Positions 45,481-52,567 of a stretch of 64,000 bases of DNA are shown here, one piece after another. The notes under the pieces are model-generated. The model was not told the origin of the DNA. It searched no databases and saw nothing but the letters and a program-made list of their open reading frames with translations. Position numbers and translations under genes: made by a program. Each line of letters starts with the position of its first letter. Position 1 is the first letter of the stretch. This DNA comes from Candidatus Kuenenia stuttgartensis (lineage in GTDB: Bacteria > Planctomycetota > GCA-002687715 > CAIWVZ01), in NCBI GenBank assembly GCA_945860915.1, contig CAMARR010000001.1, positions 124,001-188,000 of the forward strand, in the 5' to 3' direction.

Positions 45481-45508
45481 GCCAGTCTAGACTGGCACGG
45501 TTCATGCT
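45481..45508 (+). promoter_or_regulatory. candidate sigma-54 promoter with overlapping palindrome
   Basis: TGGCACGGTTCATGCT at 45493-45508 has GG (45494-45495) and GC (45506-45507) exactly ten bases apart and differs from the TGGCAC-N5-TTGC(A/T) consensus in one position of the -12 element. The perfect palindrome GCCAGTCTAGACTGGC (45481-45496) overlaps the -24 element. Transcription would begin near 45519, leaving a ~14-nt leader that contains the AAGGAGA ribosome site. Confidence 0.55.
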
Positions 45509-45532
45509 TACTTCCATTCAAGGAGATCTGCC

Positions 45533-45724
45533 ATGAAGGTAACTCTTGAGAATGCAGGCACGGACCGCGGCAAGCGACTCTACAAGGTGATTCGGAACGG
45601 GTTCGTCCTGTTCACCGGCACATTGGATGAGGTCAAGCGCTTTTTGGCAGTTCGCGTCGAGAAGATCGACACTCGTAAGGCCGCAGAAGCGGCACTGCTC
45701 GAAGTCGCCCGACGTCCACGTTGA
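45533..45724 (+). CDS. 63-residue protein of unknown function
   Basis: A small basic cytoplasmic protein with no signal or TM segment. AAGGAG seven to eight bases before ATG 45533 is the strongest Shine-Dalgarno site I noted in this part of the window, supporting real translation. The sequence suggests a beta-beta-alpha start (MKVTLENAG, RLYKVIRNGFVLFTGTLDEVKRFLAV) and an Ala-rich C-terminal helix. I do not recognise the family. The 189-nt gap upstream contains an interrupted inverted repeat (CCTTAA...TTAAGG) and the sigma-54-like promoter. The next gene's ATG follows its stop by 26 nt. Confidence 0.7.
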   Translation: MKVTLENAGTDRGKRLYKVIRNGFVLFTGTLDEVKRFLAVRVEKIDTRKAAEAALLEVARRPR

Positions 45725-45750
45725 AGTCGGGTGGTCTCGCTAGGTCTAGA

Positions 45751-46983
45751 ATGACCTTTGTGAGAACGCCTTTCTTGTGTCTGCTGATTGCTCTGGCTCT
45801 TCACGGGCAGACAGCCACTGCACCATCAAAGGTCCGCGAAGCTCGGACCTTCTTTGAGGAGCGGTTAAGCCAGCGTTCCACACTCATCGTCCGAGCGCGT
45901 TTCCGCAAAGACGAATCTCTAGGTCCACTTCAGGTCACCTATTTCACGGTAACCAAGACGATTCGCGGAGCACCTACCGATTCGGTCGGGGTAATCGGCA
46001 TTGGTGATGTTGCAATGGTCAGTCGCGACGTCGAGAAGATCCTTTTCTTGAAGCGAGAGGGCAATGGATTCTTCTACTCGCTTGTCGAAGCGACCGAATT
46101 ATCTGCCTATGCGGTCGAGACCGAAGCCTGCATTGCTTCATGGTGCCATGTCGCAAACCTGAACGAGCCTGTCGAGCGTCGTCAAGCTTGGCGGCGCGGG
46201 ATCTTTGAAGGTCTCAAGTCCCCGAGCATGTTCGCTCGTCGCCTTGCCTCGCGCGAGGCAGTCCAGCTCATGCGTGTCGCGCCATCCTGGTTGCACGGCT
46301 CGGATGTGCCATCCCTTCGCAATGCGGTTGCAGGACTGCCAACTCAGGATCGTGACCCGATCCTTGATCTCATCGGGCGCCTTGAGGCTGCGAATCTGGA
46401 ATCGTATGTCGGACTAGAAGATGGAATCCCAAAGGGCGCTCTCCGCGACGAGTTCTTGAAGGGAATCATCGCGCTAACTTCCGAGCAGGATTCTGCGAAG
46501 CGCGCAGCCATCCTCGACGCTCTCTCTGAGGGATTTGCGCGAAAGGCTGATCCTCTCATTCTTCGGGCATTGGATGATCGGATTGGTTCAGTACGCACCG
46601 TCGCTCGTCGATTGGTGATCGAGCGCGATCTTGTCGACGCAACGCCCATCCTATCTAAGCGGATGGGATCTGAAGTGCTCGAAGAGTCCGAGATGATCCA
46701 AGCGATTGAATGCTTGGGATGGCTTGGTGACGACAGCGTTCCCAGCGTGCTTAAGGGCCTGACGCAATCGGAATCCGTATCTCTGTCCGCGTTGACTGCC
46801 TTGGGGCGCATCGGCTCGCCCTCTGCCGTGAATGTTCTGTCGATGCTACGACGGAAGGCCGCTGAGAATCCAGGCGCGTTCTCCGCAGCATTCATAGTTC
46901 GATTGGGTGAAGTCATGGCACCAAATTTCCGGGGATCAGAGCTCGAGCGCCGTCCTAAGGCGCGAATTGCTCCGCGAAATTAA
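45751..46983 (+). CDS. secreted HEAT-repeat protein, function unknown
   Basis: A 410-residue exported protein: MTFVRTPFLCLLIALALHGQTA is a signal peptide. Residues ~25-130 are a beta-rich domain that may bind partners (GPLQVTYFTVTKTIRGAPTDS). From ~140 on, helical HEAT-type repeats dominate, e.g. RIGSVRTVARRLVIERDL and LGRIGSPSAVNVLSMLRRK. ATG 45751 is preferred to an in-frame TTG at 45721. It is convergent with the Dus gene; the 97-nt gap between them shows no clear terminator. Confidence 0.77.
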   Translation: MTFVRTPFLCLLIALALHGQTATAPSKVREARTFFEERLSQRSTLIVRARFRKDESLGPLQVTYFTVTKTIRGAPTDSVGVIGIGDVAMVSRDVEKILFLKREGNGFFYSLVEATELSAYAVETEACIASWCHVANLNEPVERRQAWRRGIFEGLKSPSMFARRLASREAVQLMRVAPSWLHGSDVPSLRNAVAGLPTQDRDPILDLIGRLEAANLESYVGLEDGIPKGALRDEFLKGIIALTSEQDSAKRAAILDALSEGFARKADPLILRALDDRIGSVRTVARRLVIERDLVDATPILSKRMGSEVLEESEMIQAIECLGWLGDDSVPSVLKGLTQSESVSLSALTALGRIGSPSAVNVLSMLRRKAAENPGAFSAAFIVRLGEVMAPNFRGSELERRPKARIAPRN

Positions 46984-47080
46984 TGGATTTGATTTTAGGG
47001 CGGCACCTCAATGCCAAGCTGTGTTGCATGTCGCCTTGACAGCTCGGTGCAATGACGATTGGGCGCTCAAACGAAGCAGG

Positions 47081-48121
47081 CTACTCGGGCTTAAGTGCAG
47101 CCGACATTTCCGACGGCTCGTCTTCGTCAAAACCACCCATGCGGACTCCGAATCGGAAGTCGATAAACGCCGAGAGTTCAGCAGGAGATTCGATCTCCAT
47201 CATGTCACCGCGGAAGCGCTTTCCACCTGGAATCCCGTGGGTGAACCAACCGACGAACTTCCGCATCATGCGTACCCCCTTGTAATCGCCGTGCGACGCA
47301 CACAAGAGTGCAAACATCCGCACCAAACCACGTCGTTTCTCTTCGACACCCGGCTCCGGGGCGTGGCGACCTTCAAGGACAGCGCGTATTCGGCCAAAGA
47401 TCCAGGGGTTTCCGACGGCACCCCTTCCGATCATGATTCCATCGCAACCTGTCTCGGAGATCATGCGCTTGGCATCCTCCGGAGTCAGGATGTCGCCATT
47501 GCCGATGACGGGAATCGAAACGCGTTCTTTGACAAGCCGGATCATCGAGAGATCCACTTGTCCCGAGTAGAGTTGCTCACGGGTGCGGCCGTGCACCGTC
47601 ACCATCGCGGCGCCATTATCTTCAGCAATATGTGCTACTTCGGGTCCGTTCTTGCTCGAGCTATCCCATCCCACCCGAATCTTGAGTGTGACAGGGATGT
47701 GTGGAGGTACGGCAGCCCGTAACGCAGCGATGATTCTTCCGATCAACGCGGGGTCCTTGAGAAGAGCGGCTCCGCATTCAGTTTTCACGACCTTCTTGAC
47801 CGGGCATCCGCAATTGAGGTCGATCAAGTCTGCGCCGCGTTCAATCGCCGCATGGGCCGCCTCGACTAGGGCGCCGGCATCTGCATCCGCGAGTTGGACG
47901 CCCACCGGATGCTCATCCGGATCCATGTCGAGGTAGTGGCGTGACTTGATGTTTCCATGGACGACACCTTGGGCCTTCACCATCTCGCTGTAAACGAGGT
48001 TGGCGCCAAATTCTCTTGCCAGTTTCCGCACCGGCGACGTGCTCACGCCCGACAGGGGCGCAAAGAGCAAGTTCCCGTCGAGGTGAAGTGGGCCGACATG
48101 CAAAGGGCGGTAGAGCGTCAT
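47081..48121 (-). CDS. dusB: tRNA-dihydrouridine synthase
   Basis: FMN enzyme that reduces uridines in tRNA D-loops. APLSGVSTSPVRKL is the FMN-binding start, and the catalytic Cys106 is in DLNCGCPVKKVVKTECGAALL. TLKIRVGWD, VTVHGRTREQLYSG, PVIGNGDILTPEDAKRM and GIMIGRGAVGNPWIF complete the barrel. 346 residues with the C-terminal helical domain. The DusB subgroup is my best guess. Divergent from the HEAT gene at 48165, with 43 nt between starts. Confidence 0.92.
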   Translation of the reverse strand: MTLYRPLHVGPLHLDGNLLFAPLSGVSTSPVRKLAREFGANLVYSEMVKAQGVVHGNIKSRHYLDMDPDEHPVGVQLADADAGALVEAAHAAIERGADLIDLNCGCPVKKVVKTECGAALLKDPALIGRIIAALRAAVPPHIPVTLKIRVGWDSSSKNGPEVAHIAEDNGAAMVTVHGRTREQLYSGQVDLSMIRLVKERVSIPVIGNGDILTPEDAKRMISETGCDGIMIGRGAVGNPWIFGRIRAVLEGRHAPEPGVEEKRRGLVRMFALLCASHGDYKGVRMMRKFVGWFTHGIPGGKRFRGDMMEIESPAELSAFIDFRFGVRMGGFDEDEPSEMSAALKPE

Positions 48122-48164
48122 GGCGAGTCGCGTAGACTACGGAGACAAGGGGCCCTCTCCAACC

Positions 48165-49595
48165 ATGCGACTCACCGTTGTGGTCATTCTGGTCATTCTC
48201 GCAATCGGCACAGCCGTCGCGGCCAATTGGCTTCTGCGGCGACCTCCGCTCGTCCCGCCGTCGGGCGGGCGCCAACTCGTAGGTGTTGGATCTGCCCGTC
48301 CAGCGGCTTTTTATCTCGACATGGATTCGGAATCGAAGGTCCGGTTGGCTCAGCGGAATCTGATGAGGATTGCCTCGGATGAAGCCACACGATTAGGGGA
48401 GCTCAAGGATGAGATGGCCCTGCTCATGGACGATCCGAACGTCGTCTCGTGGTTTGCAGCAGAATGGCACGTGCGGCGCGGGGCGACCGACTCCGTCACG
48501 ATGTCCGCCTTTGCAGACATCTTCGAACGAGTGAAGCGTCCTGAGTTCCTTGAACCAACTAAGGATCTTTTCCGGACGGACGATCCATTCTTGCAAGGCA
48601 AGGCCGTCCAAGCAGCCATCACGCAGGCGGACCCGTCGCTTGTCGACGAGATCGCTCATGTTTACGCAATCGCACGTGTCGACACCCGTTCTGAATCGGC
48701 ACCCTTTCGCATCCAATGCGTGCAGGCGGCGCGAGCGTGTGGAGGGCCTGCGCTGCCAAACTTCATTCGAGGCATCCTCGAGGACAGTGATTTGGTCCTT
48801 CGCGTCGAAGCTCTTCAGGTGGCTCGCGACTTGGCCCTCCCAGGCCTCGAATCTACCCTCAAGAAGCTGCTAGATGAACCGCTGCCGCGGATGCGTCTCC
48901 TCGCGGCCTGCGCTTTGGTCGCCTCGGGAACTCGGTCGGCAAGTGCCACACTCGGCACTCTCATCGATCCGATGGACCCGGCCACGACTCTCGAAGCGGC
49001 TTCCTACGCGGGGATTTATAAATTAGATTCATTGATTCCAGTCCTTGTAAGAGCCATGAACGGTGTGACGGGGGAGGCTCGTCGTTCCGTTGAAATCGCA
49101 CTCGCGCGCCTTCGTCATGGCCCAACACTCGACGCGCTACGTGTGCGAGCTGCCGACCCGCATCAGGATCGAGGAGATGACGCCGTGACTGCATTGACTG
49201 CGGCGGCGATTCCCGATGACATTCCATTCCTCGTAGGCTTGGCGAAGACGGCAACGCCCACGAGAATTCGCTCGATTTGCGCAGGCGTGACGATCTCGCA
49301 GTCCGCCGCCTTGGCTCCAGTTCTTGTTCCGGTACTCAACGCTTCGCCGACTTACACACCGGAGATGCACGATGCTCTTAAGGTCGTGGGCGACAGCGTC
49401 GTGGATCCGCTCGCTGAGGCGCTTCGAAAGGTCAAATCCGAGGAACAGGCGTTCATTCCGATCGCGTGGCTCGGATCTGTGGGGACGGCGAAAGCTCGGG
49501 CGGAACTTCTTAAGTCGCGAAAAGGCCCAGGGCATCGGCTTTGCGATGAACAGATCCGACTCATCGATCTCAGTGCCCGCAGACTAGGCCGCTAA
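48165..49595 (+). CDS. membrane-anchored HEAT-repeat protein
   Basis: A 476-residue protein with an N-terminal TM anchor (LTVVVILVILAIGTAVAANWLL) that is probably uncleaved. The remainder is HEAT-type helical repeats, for example EPLPRMRLLAACALVASGTRSASATLG and YAGIYKLDSLIPVLVRAMNG. No enzymatic motif is visible. ATG 48165 is preferred; an ATG at 48120 would overlap the divergent Dus start. It ends one base from the convergent pseudopilin gene. Confidence 0.78.
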   Translation: MRLTVVVILVILAIGTAVAANWLLRRPPLVPPSGGRQLVGVGSARPAAFYLDMDSESKVRLAQRNLMRIASDEATRLGELKDEMALLMDDPNVVSWFAAEWHVRRGATDSVTMSAFADIFERVKRPEFLEPTKDLFRTDDPFLQGKAVQAAITQADPSLVDEIAHVYAIARVDTRSESAPFRIQCVQAARACGGPALPNFIRGILEDSDLVLRVEALQVARDLALPGLESTLKKLLDEPLPRMRLLAACALVASGTRSASATLGTLIDPMDPATTLEAASYAGIYKLDSLIPVLVRAMNGVTGEARRSVEIALARLRHGPTLDALRVRAADPHQDRGDDAVTALTAAAIPDDIPFLVGLAKTATPTRIRSICAGVTISQSAALAPVLVPVLNASPTYTPEMHDALKVVGDSVVDPLAEALRKVKSEEQAFIPIAWLGSVGTAKARAELLKSRKGPGHRLCDEQIRLIDLSARRLGR

Positions 49596-49596
49596 C

Positions 49597-50241
49597 TCAC
49601 GGCTCTGATGCGGGGTTGGACTTTAAGCTGCGCACCAACGTCGATCGTGGTCCGAATAGACGTTCCTTGCTCTCATACAGGGCGCCGGGCGGTATGCGAT
49701 CGAAGCCGCTCCATGCGCTGCTCTGTTGATTACGGTATTCGATGACGACACCCGTCGAATCCGTAACGAAAGCTGACTGCCCAGAATAGCCGGTATTGAT
49801 GGGCCATGCGATTGCAACGAAATCGGTGCCGGCCAACTCTGACGCAAGATTCGACCAAGATTCTTCGTTGACAGCACTCAGGCCCCTACCGGGCAACCAC
49901 ACGACAAAGAGATACCCATCACGTGCGTGATAGGGAGCGTGCTGCTTCATCCCGGCAGCCATGAGTGCTTTTGGGCGCACCGACACTCCCTTGCGGATTG
50001 GACCTTCGCCAAGCAACTCGGAGAGAAAACCGTATGTTGTTCCAGAATGGCTCGCACTGAAGGTGCGTTGTGCGGCGACGATGTCGCGCAACGTCCGCCT
50101 AGCGGAGGCCTCGTTTTCCAAGATTCGACGACTTTGAAATGCAGGAATGGCAAACAAAGAGAGTGTTGCCAGTACCGCGAGGGCAATAGCAATTTCCACC
50201 ACCGAAAGGCTTCTTGGAGCTAAGTTCTTCGCCATGAGCAT
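49597..50241 (-). CDS. type IV pilin-like / type II pseudopilin protein
   Basis: A 214-residue protein with a prepilin-type N-terminus: a short leader ending in RS, then LSVVEIAIALAVLATLSLFAIPAF. Glu is at position +5 as required for assembly, but the -1 residue is Ser where Gly is usual. The globular part has Gly/Asn-rich beta segments (YLFVVWLPGRGLSAVN, PINTGYSGQSAFVTDS), a pattern often seen in Planctomycetota pilin-like proteins. No other pilus genes are in the window. Divergent from cca. Confidence 0.75.
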   Translation of the reverse strand: MLMAKNLAPRSLSVVEIAIALAVLATLSLFAIPAFQSRRILENEASARRTLRDIVAAQRTFSASHSGTTYGFLSELLGEGPIRKGVSVRPKALMAAGMKQHAPYHARDGYLFVVWLPGRGLSAVNEESWSNLASELAGTDFVAIAWPINTGYSGQSAFVTDSTGVVIEYRNQQSSAWSGFDRIPPGALYESKERLFGPRSTLVRSLKSNPASEP

Positions 50242-50285
50242 CCGACCGGGTGACTTCCGGCCTTGGACATGGTACCTATCGGAAC

Positions 50286-51656
50286 ATGAGCGATATCGAT
50301 GTAGCCGTAGCGCGAGTTGCCAAGGAGACCACGGGGTACCAGGAGGCGTTCGACGTTATCGAAGTGCTTCAACAGGCGGCGCTCGATTCAGGTGGCGACT
50401 CAACAGAACATGGGCCGGCGGCCCTCTTTGCCGGTGGTTGCGTCCGAGACTGGGCTAGCGGGAAAACCCCAAAGGACCTAGACATCGCGACAGCGATGGG
50501 CCCAGACGACGTGGTGCGGGCCCTCCGCCGTGCGTTAAAGGGGTGTTCCACTCAACTCGTTGGAAAGCACTTTGGCGTTGTGCGCGTCAGGCCTGAGAGG
50601 GATGGGCAGTGGTACGAGGTGGCCACTTTCAGAGAGGAAGGTCCCTACACTGACCACCGCCATCCTTCGACAGTGACCTGGACTACCCGCGAGAAGGATG
50701 CCCAGCGGCGCGACTTCACAGTGAATGGTCTCTACTTCGATCCGGTATCTTCGCGCGTGTTCGATGACGTTGGAGGACTAGAAGATCTGTCAACGTCAAC
50801 GTTGCGAGCGATTGGGGATCCCCAACGAAGATTCGAAGAGGATGCCCTTCGCCTTATTCGCGCAATTCGATTCGCGACGCGAGAGAACTACTCGATCGAA
50901 CCACTGACTCTCGAAGCGATGCGTCGTCATGCAGGGCTGTTGGATACTGTTTCGCCGGAGCGCATTCGAGAGGAGTTTATTAAGATTGCGAGTCTAGGCG
51001 GCGATCGTATGGCGCGAGCGTTCGCAGACATTGTTGCGACTGGGCTGCTCGCGGTCGTTTGGAAACTCATGCATCCAGACGGCATGCAGTGTCCCGATGA
51101 GAGATCGATCTCCGAGATCGGACATCGACTTTCGTCAATGAACAATTTGCCAGAAGGCCCGTTACGTTTGTCCCCGTTTATCGCAGCGTGGCATGTCGAT
51201 CTCGTCACAAGCAGCGATTCGTACTCATCCTGGAAGTCAGTCATTCAAGAGGCCGCCAAGAGGCTTCGGTTCTCCGCCGATGAGGCCGACCTCATGATTG
51301 CTAGCCTCCATGCGATTTGGAGATCACGCGGCGGTAGCGAAGTCGATGCGTTTCGCGCGCGCCGATGCGCTGCGCACCCTCAGGTGGCGTGGCACCTTTC
51401 TTTCGCTCGAGCCTGTGCGGTTCCCATACGTGATGCGGCGCTAGTTGAAGCGGCGCTGTTTGAGATTGCAAAAGGGTGGCGGATCAAGCCGATTTTGAAC
51501 GGTGGGGATCTCATGGCACTCGGTGCCACAGAAGGTCCAATGCTCGGCCGCCTCACAAAGTGGCTCCTCGCCAAGCAGTTTCGCGGGGACATCTGCGACG
51601 AAACCTCGGCAAGGCACGCGGTGAGTGAACGGATCACGCGGCTTCGGATGCCGTGA
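50286..51656 (+). CDS. cca: CCA-adding enzyme / tRNA nucleotidyltransferase family protein
   Basis: Class II nucleotidyltransferase that adds CCA or poly(A) to RNA 3' ends. FAGGCVRDWASGKTPKDLDIAT holds the catalytic Asp64 and Asp66. The third carboxylate region is YEVATFREEGPYTDHRHPSTV, with DAQRRDFTVNGLYFDP and RFEEDALRLIRAIRFA as nucleotide-recognition blocks. No HD phosphohydrolase motif is evident. ATG 50286 is chosen over a GTG at 50250. The 3' end overlaps the UbiA gene tail-to-tail by 23 nt. Poly(A) polymerase activity cannot be excluded. Confidence 0.88.
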   Translation: MSDIDVAVARVAKETTGYQEAFDVIEVLQQAALDSGGDSTEHGPAALFAGGCVRDWASGKTPKDLDIATAMGPDDVVRALRRALKGCSTQLVGKHFGVVRVRPERDGQWYEVATFREEGPYTDHRHPSTVTWTTREKDAQRRDFTVNGLYFDPVSSRVFDDVGGLEDLSTSTLRAIGDPQRRFEEDALRLIRAIRFATRENYSIEPLTLEAMRRHAGLLDTVSPERIREEFIKIASLGGDRMARAFADIVATGLLAVVWKLMHPDGMQCPDERSISEIGHRLSSMNNLPEGPLRLSPFIAAWHVDLVTSSDSYSSWKSVIQEAAKRLRFSADEADLMIASLHAIWRSRGGSEVDAFRARRCAAHPQVAWHLSFARACAVPIRDAALVEAALFEIAKGWRIKPILNGGDLMALGATEGPMLGRLTKWLLAKQFRGDICDETSARHAVSERITRLRMP

Positions 51657-52563
51657 GTCGTCTAATCAGCGTTCCGATCGGAAAAAGCGACGCCACCAAT
51701 ACTGCATCCATCCACTTGCTCTGCGTCGTGTTTGCTGTTGATGCGACCAACAGGGCGTCATAGAGCGCCAAACTTCCGATGAGACGACCAACCGCGCGGC
51801 CAGGGTGGGGGGGCGTTGTGGCCGCTGGCCGCGATCCCCAATGAGCCCATTCAACGCCGGCTATCAGACATAACATCGCGACGATCCCATTCCCGTTCAT
51901 GAATGCAAGCACTCCTGGGACAATCGCGACGGCCATGAGGAACCGAGGCCATCTTCGTAGCAACGTTGGATCAGGCGATTCCTCGTGCTGCGACACCGCG
52001 GTAATACCGTAAATCAGGAGCCCGTGACCAGCGATTGCAATGGCACTGGACCACTGCGCAGCTGAAGTCGAAGGGACGCACACGGAGGCAATGAGTACTC
52101 CGCGAAGGACGTTCGAGGCTCTCGTCGCTCCCATGAGTAAGCGGGCGAGCCCAGCTTTCGATTCATGCGTCAGGTTGTAAAGCGCCGCAAAGCCCATCGT
52201 GGTAGCCGCTGCGCCTAGAAGAAGGATGGTTCGCGTGGAGGAGACCTGCGTTGGCGCGAAGTGTGCAGCGAGAGGGCCCGATGCGACCGCCGCAAAGCTC
52301 AGAATCGCGATCACCGCCCAGGCGAAGGTCGTGGAAAATCGACCACTCGGCAAAGGTCGATTCGGATGTTCGCGTCGGTCCTTTTCGATGTCGGTGACGT
52401 CATTCATCGCGACGCCCGCGCCATAGAGTGCCATCGAACCGAGTGCTGTCACTATGGTTGGAACAGAGAGGACCCCAAGCCCACCAATCGCGGCACCTGC
52501 CGCGACATCCGCCGCCGCGGTCAGCGTATTGGGAAATCTGATGAGCCGGAGGAGGGCTCTCAT
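51634..52563 (-). CDS. UbiA-family prenyltransferase, EboC-like
   Basis: Integral membrane prenyltransferase of about 309 residues with 8-9 TM segments. The first Asp-rich motif is NDVTDIEKDRREHPNRPLPSGR, and the second is weak (YGITAVSQHEES). The order [20 protein letters not shown]...YGAGVAMNDVTD is like EboC proteins, which act in export of cytoplasmic metabolites in other bacteria; that is from family knowledge. ATG 52563 lies 4 nt after the rseP stop, so it is the third gene of a dxr-rseP-ubiA unit. Its prenyl donor could come from the MEP pathway that dxr feeds. Confidence 0.8.
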   Translation of the reverse strand: MRALLRLIRFPNTLTAAADVAAGAAIGGLGVLSVPTIVTALGSMALYGAGVAMNDVTDIEKDRREHPNRPLPSGRFSTTFAWAVIAILSFAAVASGPLAAHFAPTQVSSTRTILLLGAAATTMGFAALYNLTHESKAGLARLLMGATRASNVLRGVLIASVCVPSTSAAQWSSAIAIAGHGLLIYGITAVSQHEESPDPTLLRRWPRFLMAVAIVPGVLAFMNGNGIVAMLCLIAGVEWAHWGSRPAATTPPHPGRAVGRLIGSLALYDALLVASTANTTQSKWMDAVLVASLFPIGTLIRRLTASEAA

Positions 52564-52567
52564 CCGA

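Noticed and set aside
46907-47722. 271-codon plus-strand frame opposite the Dus gene
   Set aside because: The Dus motifs lie on the minus strand across the entire interval, and the plus frame has no family similarity.
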